From: QHWK01 sp035259385
Lineage (GTDB): Bacteria; Acidobacteriota; Vicinamibacteria; Vicinamibacterales; CAVVIG01
Length of the DNA: 64,000 nt
Reading direction: 5' to 3'
Assembly: GCA_035259385.1 (NCBI GenBank)
Contig: DATFWL010000257.1
Coordinates: 1-64,000, forward strand
Made by a program: the position numbers and the translations under genes. Position 1 is the first letter of the stretch. Each line of letters starts with the position of its first letter. Below the pieces are notes generated by a model. It searched no databases. It saw only the letters and a list, made by a program, of their open reading frames with translations, and was not told the origin of the DNA. Of this stretch, positions 52,938 through 61,579 are shown one piece after another.

Positions 52938-53972
52938 TCACCTCATCGCCACCTCTTCGCGCAGCGCCGGCGCAACGCGCGTGCCGATCAGTTCGATCGC
53001 ATGCATGAGGCTGGCGTGCGGCAATGACGCCACGTTCATCTGGAACGTGATGCGCGAGATACCGCCCAGTGCTTCGCTGTGTCGATGGATTTTCCCGACC
53101 ACTTCATCGGGGCTGCCGATCAGCAACGCGCCTTCGGGACCGCGTTGCGCATCGAAACCCGCACGGGTGACCGGCGGCCAACCGCGCTCTTTGCCGACAT
53201 CGGTCACGGCGCGGGCGTAGCCGGGAAAGAACGCGTCAGCCGCTTCCTGCGTCGTCGCGGCAACGTAGCCGAGCGCGTGGACGCCGACGTTCAGCCGATC
53301 CGGTGAGTGCCCGAACCGGGCGCCGGTCTCGCGATACAGATCGATCAACGGCCGGAACCGCCGCGGCTCACCGCCAATGATCGCCACCATCAACGGGAGT
53401 CCAAGCGCGCCGGCACGGGCGAACGAGTGCGGCGTGCCGCCGACCCCGAGCCAGATTGGCAACCGATCCTGCATCGGCCGCGGATAGACGCCCTGACCCG
53501 TCAGCGCCGGCCGGTGCCTGCCGGCCCAGTGCACACGCTCGTTGTCGCGAATCTTCAGCAGCAGATCGAGCTTTTCCGCGAAGAGATCGTCGTAGTCCTC
53601 CAGCCGGAAGCCAAAGAGCGGAAACGCTTCGATTGACGAGCCGCGACCGACCACCATCTCCGCGCGCCCGTGCGAGAGGAGATCGAGCGTGGCGAACTCC
53701 TGAAAGACCCGGACCGGGTCGGCGGCACTGAGGACGGTGACCGCACTCGTCAGCCGGATGCGGTGTGTCCGCGCCGCGGCCGCAGCCAGAATCATGGCGG
53801 GAGCCGAATCCAGGTACTCCTCGCGGTGGTGCTCCCCGATGCCGAATACATCGAGGCCCACCTGGTCGGCGTGCTCGATCTGCTGGACCAGTTCACGTAA
53901 ACGGTCCGACGGCGCCGCCGCCCGGCTCGATTCGGTGTACGCCGCGGCGAAGCTGTCGATTCCTACCTGCAT
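52938..53972 (-). CDS. LLM-class flavin-dependent oxidoreductase
   Basis: A 344-residue protein starting at ATG 53972 behind AGGAGG. A bacterial luciferase-like TIM barrel is indicated by IEHADQVGLDVFGIGEHHRE, ILAAAAARTHRIRLTSAVTV, DLLSHGRAEMVVGRGSSIEA, PIWLGVGGTPHSFARAGALG and GSPDEVVGKIHRHSEALGG. Such enzymes use FMN (or F420) to oxidise aldehydes, alkanes or other small organics. It is divergent from a MarR-type regulator with a shared 130-base control region, suggesting induction by a MarR ligand. Confidence 0.93.
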   Translation of the reverse strand: MQVGIDSFAAAYTESSRAAAPSDRLRELVQQIEHADQVGLDVFGIGEHHREEYLDSAPAMILAAAAARTHRIRLTSAVTVLSAADPVRVFQEFATLDLLSHGRAEMVVGRGSSIEAFPLFGFRLEDYDDLFAEKLDLLLKIRDNERVHWAGRHRPALTGQGVYPRPMQDRLPIWLGVGGTPHSFARAGALGLPLMVAIIGGEPRRFRPLIDLYRETGARFGHSPDRLNVGVHALGYVAATTQEAADAFFPGYARAVTDVGKERGWPPVTRAGFDAQRGPEGALLIGSPDEVVGKIHRHSEALGGISRITFQMNVASLPHASLMHAIELIGTRVAPALREEVAMR

Positions 53973-54019
53973 GAATGCCTCCTGACGGCACCCGGTTGGC
54001 GCGACGACCGGCAACTATC

Positions 54020-54059
54020 TTGACATCAAATAATATTGTATTAAGATACATATCGTCAA
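54020..54059. promoter_or_regulatory. AT-rich divergent control region, LLM gene / marR
   Basis: On the minus strand TTGACG (54059-54054), 18 bases, TATTAT (54035-54030) form a promoter for the LLM gene with a leader of about 50 bases. On the plus strand TTGACA (54020-54025) is a perfect -35 but no good -10 follows at 16-18 bases. CTTGAC/GTCAAG at the two ends and TATCTT/AAGATA inside are inverted repeats, as expected for a MarR operator in such an AT-rich island. Confidence 0.6.
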
Positions 54060-54101
54060 GAGAGATCAACGGCGTCGTCGCGGCAGAGGCCGGAGGCAGG
54101 G

Positions 54102-54569
54102 GTGACGAGAACAGCTGAAAGGCCAGGCATCCATACGTGGCTCGTGCTCATGAAAGCCCACCGCACGCTGAAGCGCCACGCCGAGCGCAGCATCCAGGCG
54201 CTCGACATGTGCCTGTCTGATTTCGCGATTCTCGAAGCGCTGCTCCACAAGGGGCCGCAGTCGGTCCGCGACCTGGGCCGGCGCATCGATCTCACCAGCG
54301 GGTCGATGACGACGGCCATCGACCGGCTGGAAACGCGCGGTCTCGTGGCCCGCGCCGATCACGCGACCGACCGCCGCGCCTGGGTGATTCATCTGACGCC
54401 GGAGGGCCGGACGCGCATTGCGAAAGTCTTCGCGGGACACGAGCAGGCCATGGAGCGCGCGATGCGCGGCCTGTCGAGATCGGAGCGCGCGACGCTCACC
54501 GATCTCTTGAAACGACTCGGTACGACCGCTGAGGAACAGCTCGCCCAGGAACAAAGGATGACTTCATAA
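54102..54569 (+). CDS. MarR-family transcriptional regulator
   Basis: A 155-residue protein from GTG 54102. Dimerisation helices (TWLVLMKAHRTLKRHAERSI) are followed by a winged helix (LSDFAILEALLHKGPQSVRD, LTSGSMTTAIDRLETRGLVA, wing ADHATDRRAWVIHLTPEGR) and a C-terminal helix LTDLLKRLGTTAEEQLAQEQ. A typical repressor released by phenolic or oxidant ligands, most likely acting on the divergent LLM oxidoreductase gene and on itself. Confidence 0.93.
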   Translation: MTRTAERPGIHTWLVLMKAHRTLKRHAERSIQALDMCLSDFAILEALLHKGPQSVRDLGRRIDLTSGSMTTAIDRLETRGLVARADHATDRRAWVIHLTPEGRTRIAKVFAGHEQAMERAMRGLSRSERATLTDLLKRLGTTAEEQLAQEQRMTS

Positions 54570-54646
54570 GTTTGCGGTTCTGAAGGCGCCGGTCCCGGAC
54601 ACGCCGTCACCGGACACGGCGTCCAATCTGTCAAGCTGAGACGCAC

Positions 54647-56644
54647 ATGTTCGAGAATGCTGCCGACAATCTCCGCGAACGGGATGCATTCCACGATCTC
54701 CTGCCCGCGCTCGCACGGGGGCTGGATGTGCGCGACATCTTTCGCCAGCTCAGCACCGTCGCCGCCCGCATCGTCCCGCACGACGAGGCTACCCTTCTCG
54801 TCCAAAAGAGCGACGGTCACTTCGAGATGTTCGCGAGCACCGGCACGCCGCGCGAGGTCACCTGCGTCGGCGGTCGCGAGCAGACGCTGAACACGCGCGA
54901 GCCGCAGCTGCTCGATTCGATTCCGGAACCAGACCGCGGACTGCTGTCAGGCCTCACCGTGCCGGTTCGGACCAACGATCAGTTCTTCGGTGTCCTCGCA
55001 ATGTTCTCGCAGCGGCCGCAGGCGTACTCGGCCCGGGATCTCGCTGACGCCGAGCGGCTCGCCGCCTATCTGGCGCTGGCGATCTCGCACCAGCGGCTAG
55101 CTGACGTAGTTCGAGACGCCGCGCTCGATCGCGAGCGCGCGGCTAGCATCGAAACCTCCGTCGAATTGCTGCGCACGATCGCCGGGGTGCTCGACGTCCG
55201 CAGCGTCTTTCCGCGTATTTCGGCGATCACGAGCAAAATCCTGCCGCACGATGCCCTGATGATGGTGTTCCACGACGGGAACGGGAAAATCGTGCACGAA
55301 GCCGCGACCGAAGGCGTGCCTTCGCTTACGCCGCATGCGGCGCATGGACCTCAGCCCGATCACTTCATCATCGACGACCTGGCGACCGACGACCTGCCGG
55401 TCGTGATCGTCGGAGAGAGCCCGCGCGCGAAGCTGCTGGCGGCAGGTTTTCGATCGGTGCTGGCCATCAATACGCGCGCCCGCGATCAGCTGATGGGCGT
55501 CGGCTTCATGTCGAAGCGTGCGCGGGCATTTTCCGAGGCCGACATTCCTGTCGCGCGCCGCATCGCCGATCACATCGCGCTCGCCATCTCGCACGAACAG
55601 CTCGCGGAAGCGGCACGGCAGGTCGCAGAGGCGCAGGCTCGGAGCGAGCGCCTCGAGGCGCGCGTGCAGAAGCTGTCTGACGAGCTCGACGCGAAGACGC
55701 ACGCCCGCGTGGTTGGCGAGTCTGCGCCGTGGAAGGACGTGCTGAAGAAAGCGACGCAGGTGGCAACCACTGAGACGACCGTGTTGTTGACTGGGGAATC
55801 GGGAACGGGAAAAGAAGTCGTGGCCCGCTTCATTCATCGGGCGTCGGGACGAAAGAACGGTCCGTTCGTTGCGATCAATTGCGCCGCGCTGCCCGAGCAG
55901 CTCCTCGAGTCGGAGCTGTTCGGCTACGAGCGCGGCGCCTTCACGAGCGCGCAGCAAGCGAAGCCGGGACAGCTCGAGCTCGCGGCCGGCGGCGTGTTGT
56001 TCCTCGACGAAGTCAGCGAGATGAGTCTCGCCGCGCAGGCCAAGTTCCTGCGCGTCCTGCAGGAACGCGAGTTCCAGCGGCTTGGCGGGACGCGGGTGAT
56101 CAAAGCGAACATCCGCGTCATCGCGGCGACGAACCGCGACCTCCGCAAAGCCGTCGACCGCGGCGACTTCCGCGAGGACCTTTTTTACCGGCTTCTGGTC
56201 TTCGACATCCGCATCCCGCCGCTGCGCGAACGGCCATCTGACATCCTCCCGCTCAGTGAGACATTCCTGAACGAGATCGGCAAGTCATTCGGGCGGCCGC
56301 CGGCGGGCCTGACGAAGGACGCACGCGAGGCGCTGCTCGGCCACGAATGGCCTGGTAACGTCCGCGAGTTACGCAACGCGCTCGAGCGCGCCGCGATTCT
56401 GGCAGAAGGCGGCTTGATTCACACGCACCACCTCGCGCTGCAGAGCCGGAGCACAGCGACAGGCCAGCAGACGACAACCACGACCAACCTGTTGACCTTC
56501 GAACGCGAAACGATCGAGCGCGTCCTCCGCGACACGCTGTGGAACAAGTCGAAGGCGGCCAAACGCCTCGGGTTGTCACGCACACAGCTGTACGTGCGCA
56601 TGCGCAAATACGGTCTCGAAGGAGCGCCGCCGGTTCAGAACTGA
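54647..56644 (+). CDS. GAF-GAF sigma-54-dependent activator with GAFTSA loop
   Basis: A 665-residue protein. Two GAF domains (about 10-170 and 180-340) are followed by a coiled linker (ARQVAEAQARSERLEARVQK), an AAA+ sigma-54 interaction domain with Walker A GESGTGKE, Walker B GGVLFLDEVSEM and the arginine-finger region, and a Fis-type helix-turn-helix (NKSKAAKRLGLSRTQLYVRM). It resembles FhlA/NorR-type activators. The sigma-54-contact loop at residues 430-435 reads GAFTSA instead of GAFTGA. GAF domains probably bind a small ligand. No sigma-54 promoter was found near it. Confidence 0.93.
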   Translation: MFENAADNLRERDAFHDLLPALARGLDVRDIFRQLSTVAARIVPHDEATLLVQKSDGHFEMFASTGTPREVTCVGGREQTLNTREPQLLDSIPEPDRGLLSGLTVPVRTNDQFFGVLAMFSQRPQAYSARDLADAERLAAYLALAISHQRLADVVRDAALDRERAASIETSVELLRTIAGVLDVRSVFPRISAITSKILPHDALMMVFHDGNGKIVHEAATEGVPSLTPHAAHGPQPDHFIIDDLATDDLPVVIVGESPRAKLLAAGFRSVLAINTRARDQLMGVGFMSKRARAFSEADIPVARRIADHIALAISHEQLAEAARQVAEAQARSERLEARVQKLSDELDAKTHARVVGESAPWKDVLKKATQVATTETTVLLTGESGTGKEVVARFIHRASGRKNGPFVAINCAALPEQLLESELFGYERGAFTSAQQAKPGQLELAAGGVLFLDEVSEMSLAAQAKFLRVLQEREFQRLGGTRVIKANIRVIAATNRDLRKAVDRGDFREDLFYRLLVFDIRIPPLRERPSDILPLSETFLNEIGKSFGRPPAGLTKDAREALLGHEWPGNVRELRNALERAAILAEGGLIHTHHLALQSRSTATGQQTTTTTNLLTFERETIERVLRDTLWNKSKAAKRLGLSRTQLYVRMRKYGLEGAPPVQN

Positions 56645-57036
56645 TCCCGCCGCACCCACGCGATCGCGGCCGAACCAGCACCGAGCGCCAGCGCTGGCAG
56701 CGGCGAACCGGCGATGACGAAGAGATGCGTGAAGACGGCGCCGATCATCGTCGCCGCGAGTGCGAGGGCGCCGTACGGCGCGAGTGACGGCACCAGCAGC
56801 GCAATCGCGGACCCAACCTCGATCGTACCCGTCAAGTAACGAAACCACTGACCGATCCCGATCGCGTCGAACATCCCCACCATCGCCGGTGCACCCGCGA
56901 GCTTCGAGCCGCCGGCCAACAAGAAAGCGGCGGCGACCAGAAATTGACCGACCCAGAGCACGACGCGTCCGCCGTTGACGCGCGCGCCGTTTTTCGTCCC
57001 GCCCATCGTCGCTGTTGTCGGAAAAAGGGTTGTCAT
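56635..57036 (-). CDS. DoxX-family membrane protein
   Basis: A 133-residue protein starting at ATG 57036 behind GAGGAGGT. Four membrane helices with DoxX features: VLWVGQFLVAAAFLLAGGSK (the GGSKL motif), AIGIGQWFRYLTGTIEVGSA, LVPSLAPYGALALAATMIGA and PLPALALGAGSAAIAW. DoxX proteins are linked to thiosulfate:quinone or redox-stress functions, but this subgroup is uncharacterised. Its 3' end overlaps the 3' end of the sigma-54 activator gene by ten bases, convergently. Confidence 0.88.
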   Translation of the reverse strand: MTTLFPTTATMGGTKNGARVNGGRVVLWVGQFLVAAAFLLAGGSKLAGAPAMVGMFDAIGIGQWFRYLTGTIEVGSAIALLVPSLAPYGALALAATMIGAVFTHLFVIAGSPLPALALGAGSAAIAWVRRDQF

Positions 57037-57266
57037 CGTGCGACCTCCTCCGTGCCGGAGGTTCAACCGGTGTTCCGCGGTCAGACGCGGTGAAACAGGC
57101 CGGATTTCGCCTGTGGACTCACCGGCGCATTTGCGCAGGGTCACGCACCTTGCTCAGGCCTGAGCACGTCTGCGACGTGGAAATCGGGTACTCGGCAGCG
57201 GCGCCGAGACGAAGTGCCTTCAGCGCGGCGGCTGGAAAGGCGCGGACGCGGCCGGAGTCCGGACCG

Positions 57267-57698
57267 TCACTGAGGCGGTGCTTCGGCGAGACGGCCGGCT
57301 CCGCGGAGGCCTCTCGCGCTCAGGTTGACACGATCGGGTGCGCCAGCCAGAAACCACACTGCGATTAGCGAGTCGAATACGAAACACCCGAAGGACGAGC
57401 TCCGCATGAACGGCCAAATCGGATTCCCCCAGAGGTGGTGAGGCAAGTCCCAAGCGGCGTGCATCAGCCAGGCGACGCCGATGTAGCGATGCGACTGGAG
57501 CGCACGATAGACGACCGGCGTGGCGACCACCGGATAGACGATCTCCCAGAGGCCGAACCCGCCACTGAGGTACACGCCAGACGCACCGGCAACGAGCACC
57601 GCGTTCAACGTTCGGCGGGTCGGCTCGCGCACGATCGACATGATCACGACGAAGACGCACGCGCCGAGCGCCGGGCTGAGGACATCCATCAGCGTCAT
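57267..57698 (-). CDS. DUF6010-like membrane protein
   Basis: A 143-residue protein from ATG 57698. Membrane segments: LSPALGACVFVVIMSIVR, LNAVLVAGASGVYLSGGFGL, IVYPVVATPVVYRALQ and CFVFDSLIAVWFLA. The motifs WLMHAAWDLPHHLWGNPIWP and SSFGCFVFDSLIAVWF match, as I recall it, the DUF6010 family. Function unknown. It is divergent from the GlxA-type regulator with a 36-base gap, so it is a natural regulatory target. Confidence 0.75.
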   Translation of the reverse strand: MTLMDVLSPALGACVFVVIMSIVREPTRRTLNAVLVAGASGVYLSGGFGLWEIVYPVVATPVVYRALQSHRYIGVAWLMHAAWDLPHHLWGNPIWPFMRSSSFGCFVFDSLIAVWFLAGAPDRVNLSARGLRGAGRLAEAPPQ

Positions 57699-57734
57699 GG
57701 ATTCGATCGTAGGGAATGCGGGACAATCCGGCCA

Positions 57735-58841
57735 GTGGCAGAAAAGTCGATAATCGCAGGAATCGCGCCACGACCCAGCCGACCCGAGCGGCAGCATCTC
57801 GTCGCGATCGTCGCCTTCGACGGCGTGGTGCTCGGCGACCTTGCCGCACCGTGCGAGGTGTTCGCGCGCGTTCGCGACCGCGACGGGCATCCGGCGTACG
57901 ACGTCCGCGTGTGCGGGGTGCGTTCCACGGCCGCGTCGGCACATGTCAACCTGACCGTTCGATGGCCATTAACGACGCTCCGAAAAGCAGACACGATCGT
58001 AGTACCCGGGATCGATGACCTGGAACGCTCGATTCCGGAGGTGCTGCTCACCGAACTGCGCCGGGCCATCGCCCGCGGCGCGCGCGTCGCGTCGATTTGC
58101 ACCGGGGCGTTCGTTCTGGCGCGAACCGGCGCCCTCGACGGCCGCATCGCCACGACGCACTGGCGTGCCGCTTCGGAACTGGCGCGCCGGTTTCCTGCGA
58201 TTACCGTCGATCCCGACGTGCTGTACGTCGACCACGGTGCGGTGCTGACGTCGGCTGGCGCCGCCGCCGGATTGGATCTGTGTCTTCATCTGGTCCGACG
58301 CGACTGTGGCGCAGAGATCGCCGCGCAGGTCGCTCGGGCCGCGGTGATGCCGATGGAGCGCGCCGGCGGTCAAGCGCAGTTCATCGTTCACGAACGGCCC
58401 GATCTCCCGCATTCGACGTTCGGCCCGCTGCTGATCTGGATCGAACAGCATCTGCGCAACGACCTGTCGTTGCCCGTCGTCGCCCGTCACGCGGCAATGA
58501 GTTGTCGGACGCTCAGTCGCCGCTTCCGCGAGCACGTGGGGATGACGCCGGCGGCGTGGATCGCGAGAGCCCGAGTCCGCGAAGCACAGCGTCTGCTGGA
58601 AACGACGAAGCTGTCGGTGGAGGCAGTCGCCGAGAGGGCCGGCTACGGCTCGGCAACAGTGTTGCGCGATCGATTCGCCGTAGTCGTCGGTGTCAGTCCC
58701 TCGACGTACCGCCGCTCATTTTCGTCACTGCGCGCATCCGCTCCGGCCGCCCCATCAACCCGAGTGCCTGGGCCGCCACGCCATCAGTCCTTGCGTCGGC
58801 ACTCTATGCGCGCTGGCACGCGTCACTGCAAGTCAGGCTAG
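57735..58841 (+). CDS. GlxA-type AraC regulator with DJ-1/PfpI domain
   Basis: A 368-residue protein starting at GTG 57735. The N-terminal amidotransferase-like (DJ-1/PfpI) domain shows LVAIVAFDGVVLGDLAAPCE, DTIVVPGIDD and the nucleophile elbow VASICTGAFVLARTGALDG, with the Cys retained. The C-terminal AraC domain shows LSLPVVARHAAMSCRTLSRR and a second HTH (VEAVAERAGYGSATVLRDRF). It ends in a basic Pro/Arg tail of about 45 residues. This group controls responses to aldehydes, amino compounds or choline derivatives. Likely target: the divergent DUF6010-like gene. Confidence 0.9.
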   Translation: MAEKSIIAGIAPRPSRPERQHLVAIVAFDGVVLGDLAAPCEVFARVRDRDGHPAYDVRVCGVRSTAASAHVNLTVRWPLTTLRKADTIVVPGIDDLERSIPEVLLTELRRAIARGARVASICTGAFVLARTGALDGRIATTHWRAASELARRFPAITVDPDVLYVDHGAVLTSAGAAAGLDLCLHLVRRDCGAEIAAQVARAAVMPMERAGGQAQFIVHERPDLPHSTFGPLLIWIEQHLRNDLSLPVVARHAAMSCRTLSRRFREHVGMTPAAWIARARVREAQRLLETTKLSVEAVAERAGYGSATVLRDRFAVVVGVSPSTYRRSFSSLRASAPAAPSTRVPGPPRHQSLRRHSMRAGTRHCKSG

Positions 58842-59015
58842 TTGTGTGTCAGAACGCCGCGATTTCTGCGGTACGTTAGAGTCGAGGAAAACGTCGCGTC
58901 CGCGGATACTTCGCAAGTCGAACAACTGACCTGAACTGTCTGGAACTGCAGGACAATACGATACGGACGGCCTCGTCCTGGCTATACATCCCGTTACAGC
59001 AAGGAGCCCGACCAG

Positions 59016-59831
59016 ATGCAATCCCCGCCCATCAGCCAGGCCGAGATCGACGCCCGAATTCATCGCCACGTCGACGAACTACTGGAGATGTGGCGGGCCG
59101 AGCAGGGCGCCTCGAAGACCAAAGACCTGCAGCTGATCGCATCGGCGATTCCCTTTCCGCGCAGCCAGGCCATTCGCGCGCTGGATCTCTGTTGCGGTCC
59201 CGGGGATGTGGGCAGAGCCATCCGACAGGTGTACCCGAACGCGCAAATCGATTGCATCGATCGAGACCCGTTCCTTACTTCGATCTGCCGAGCGGTAAAT
59301 CAGCGGGATCGCATACCTGGAACGCTCGTCGTGAGAGACCTGGAGGACGATGGCTGGCTGGACGAGCTTCCAGGCGACTACGATGTCGTGGCGGCGGTCA
59401 ATGCGCTTCATTGGTTCGACGCGGGGCGGGCGGCGCAACTCGTCGACGACGTTCACGGGATGCTGCGGGGAGGAGGGCTATTTCTGCTCGCAGAACCCGT
59501 CTGCGCTGAGACACCCTTCGTGGCTGGATTCGACGAGTGGAAGGCCAAGCAGCCTCCGCGCTACACGCGCGAGAACTGGCAGCGGTTCTGGTCGAGGGCC
59601 AACGCGCTCCTCGGCTATGACCACACGACACTATTGGGCTCCCGCGATGGCAATCGCATTGGAGACGGCCTGTCGGTCGCGGGATGGATACGCTTGCTCG
59701 AACGCGCCGGGTTCGGGCTCGTTGACGTGCTCCTGAGAGATGCTGATCAGGTAGTCCTCGGCGCAGTGAAATCGATCGATCCTATGGACGCTACGGAGCG
59801 TCCTTCGATGCTTTGGCGAGAACGAAATTGA
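59016..59831 (+). CDS. Class I SAM-dependent methyltransferase
   Basis: A 271-residue protein starting at ATG 59016 behind AAGGAG. Motif I is ALDLCCGPGDVGRAIRQ, with IDCIDRDPFL supplying the acidic residue, YDVVAAVNALHWFD motif II, and GGGLFLLAEPVC motif III. The N-terminal helical region (HRHVDELLEMWRAEQGASKT) may bind substrate. The acceptor is unknown. A one-base separation from frame features suggests no coupling; it is convergent with a second methyltransferase, the two overlapping by 41 bases at their 3' ends. Confidence 0.9.
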   Translation: MQSPPISQAEIDARIHRHVDELLEMWRAEQGASKTKDLQLIASAIPFPRSQAIRALDLCCGPGDVGRAIRQVYPNAQIDCIDRDPFLTSICRAVNQRDRIPGTLVVRDLEDDGWLDELPGDYDVVAAVNALHWFDAGRAAQLVDDVHGMLRGGGLFLLAEPVCAETPFVAGFDEWKAKQPPRYTRENWQRFWSRANALLGYDHTTLLGSRDGNRIGDGLSVAGWIRLLERAGFGLVDVLLRDADQVVLGAVKSIDPMDATERPSMLWRERN

Positions 59832-60507
59832 GGTTGTTCATGCCGACGGCTCCTTGCCGAATCGGCCGCAGGCCTGCTTCTTCCAGCAGCCTGACGATGT
59901 CTTCGACGTCGACGTAGCCGTGACGGTGGAAGCGCGCCAGAAATCCGCGACGATTCGGACGTCCAAAATCCACGGCGAGCACCCGCCCGTCACTCTTCAG
60001 GACTCTCTTGATCTCCGCCGCACACTGCTGGCGAGTCGTCCGGGGCAGGTGGTGGAGCATCAGCGTGCTGAACACAACATCGAAGGTGGCATCGGGAAAC
60101 GGGAGGCTTTCGGCCACGGCAACCTGAAATCTCGTGTCCACCGCGGCCTTCGCCGCCTTTCGACGCGCTCGCGCGATCATCGGTGGCGACGGATCGATCC
60201 CCTGAACGCTTCCGGCCGCACCCACGTGTCGACTGGCCGCGATCGCCAGGGTACCAGTGCCGCAGCCGACATCGAGCACGGCGTCGCCGTCTCGAAGGCC
60301 GGCGAGGCTGATGATCCGCGCCCGCAGTTCGTCCTCCCGGCCGCGCGTCAGCAGCCACGCCAGAAGGTCGTACGGCGCGGCCCAGCGGATGAGTGCTCCA
60401 TGAGTTCGCGGTGCGTGTTGTTCCACCCGGTGGCTCCACGCCCAGCATAGACTGGAATCGCGCGGTGTCGACGAACATGCCGCCGCAGCGCATCCGTTAA
60501 CGAACAC
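59791..60507 (-). CDS. Class I SAM-dependent methyltransferase (UbiE-like)
   Basis: A 238-residue frame from GTG 60507, or 211 residues from GTG 60426. LRDGDAVLDVGCGTGTLAIA is motif I, VQGIDPSPPMIARARRKAAK follows, and PDATFDVVFSTLMLHHLP and KRVLKSDGRVLAVDFGRPN give the later motifs, all typical of the ubiE/menG-like group. The first about 28 residues are not conserved and overlap an inverted repeat, favouring the later start. Substrate unknown. Its 3' end overlaps that of the preceding methyltransferase. Confidence 0.88.
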   Translation of the reverse strand: MFVNGCAAAACSSTPRDSSLCWAWSHRVEQHAPRTHGALIRWAAPYDLLAWLLTRGREDELRARIISLAGLRDGDAVLDVGCGTGTLAIAASRHVGAAGSVQGIDPSPPMIARARRKAAKAAVDTRFQVAVAESLPFPDATFDVVFSTLMLHHLPRTTRQQCAAEIKRVLKSDGRVLAVDFGRPNRRGFLARFHRHGYVDVEDIVRLLEEAGLRPIRQGAVGMNNLNFVLAKASKDAP

Positions 60508-60527
60508 ATCCGACGTGTTTGTTCGTT
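60499..60527. promoter_or_regulatory. Inverted repeat at the methyltransferase start
   Basis: AACGAACA (60499-60506) and TGTTCGTT (60520-60527) are perfect 8-base inverted arms 13 bases apart, extended by partly matching inner bases. It lies upstream of the likely start of the minus-strand methyltransferase and just after the stop of the next gene. It could be a repressor operator or a weak terminator. Confidence 0.45.
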
Positions 60528-60561
60528 TTCCGAGGGAAGGGAGGCATAGTCTCGTGTCAGG

Positions 60562-61479
60562 TCAGCGCGGGTGCTTCGCCGCTCCCATGCTCAGCATATT
60601 CCCCAACGCATAATTTCCCTCGTGGCATGCGTATTCGAAGAGGCGGTATCGATCGTCCCTGTTCAACGGAAACGCCACCGTCCACGGCCTGGTATAGACG
60701 TTCGGATCCTCGATCGTCACCGTGTACTGAATCGTGGCGGCATCGACGCGGGTCAAGCGCTCGACGAGGTGACACGCCTGGCTTTGCGGAATGCCGCGAA
60801 TCCAGCCTGCCGCGACGTTGGTGGCAATCCAGCTCTTGCCATTGAAGTTCGTGGTGTCCACGACCAGCGTGTCGCCCTCCCAGTGACCGCGCGAATCCCC
60901 CTCCCACGACCTGATGCTGGGATCGAGATGCGGACGCCCGTCCAGCGGAATCACCCGTGCTTCGTGGATCATTTCCGAATGGATCACGAAGTGGTCCGCC
61001 GTCTGCACAATCTGATGACCGTTGTTGTAGGCACCGGGAAACAGTGATCCGGGTACGCCGCGCGTGATGCAGCGCTCCCACGGCCCGTAGTGTTCGAGGG
61101 AATCTTCGGGAAGCGCAGCGTCGTGGTCCCGCTTTTCAACGGCCTCCCGTCTGAGTGGCACTTTGCCGTCCGGCGGATCGACGACCATCGACGGCCGTCG
61201 AGGGCTGACGGGACTGTCCGGCACGAGCCAGTCGGCGGTACTGACGGCCGGCCCTTGAGGCCGCCGTTCGTCGGCGTTCAGCCGTTCGAAGGGTGTCGGG
61301 TCGTAATTCGTCCAGACTCCCTGAAAGTCGGGGTGTCCGGCCGCCGTCCGAGCGACGGTCCACGTGCTGCGCGAAGTGTCTCGACTGGACTGTGAAAATC
61401 CCGGGACGAACGCGGTGCGGGCGAGCAGGATCGCCGGAACGGCGAGCAGTGTCACGAAGCTTCGGGACCATCGGAACAT
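60562..61479 (-). CDS. Exported acidobacterial protein of unknown function
   Basis: A 305-residue protein with a signal peptide (FVTLLAVPAILLARTAFVPG). The body follows a pattern I know from many secreted acidobacterial proteins: TAAGHPDFQGVWTNYDPTPF, VVDPPDGKVPL, ERCITRGVPGS, NNGHQIVQTADHFVIHSEMI, ARVIPLDGRPHL, SWEGDSRGHWEGDTLVVDTT and NFNGKS. No catalytic residues are recognised. The family often occurs near TonB receptors and DUF1080 proteins. It is divergent from the CMD-like gene. Confidence 0.85.
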   Translation of the reverse strand: MFRWSRSFVTLLAVPAILLARTAFVPGFSQSSRDTSRSTWTVARTAAGHPDFQGVWTNYDPTPFERLNADERRPQGPAVSTADWLVPDSPVSPRRPSMVVDPPDGKVPLRREAVEKRDHDAALPEDSLEHYGPWERCITRGVPGSLFPGAYNNGHQIVQTADHFVIHSEMIHEARVIPLDGRPHLDPSIRSWEGDSRGHWEGDTLVVDTTNFNGKSWIATNVAAGWIRGIPQSQACHLVERLTRVDAATIQYTVTIEDPNVYTRPWTVAFPLNRDDRYRLFEYACHEGNYALGNMLSMGAAKHPR

Positions 61480-61579
61480 GTGCGTTCGCCTTCCGAGCTG
61501 AACGGGGACGCCTCGGACAATGCCGATGCGGGATCACCATCCCATCGCGCGTAGTATAGGCGGCACAAGGGGACACATC

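Noticed and set aside
54575..54640. Sigma-54 promoter before the GAF-GAF activator
   Set aside because: No TGGCAC-N5-TTGC match; only imperfect GGACACGCCGTC repeats are present.
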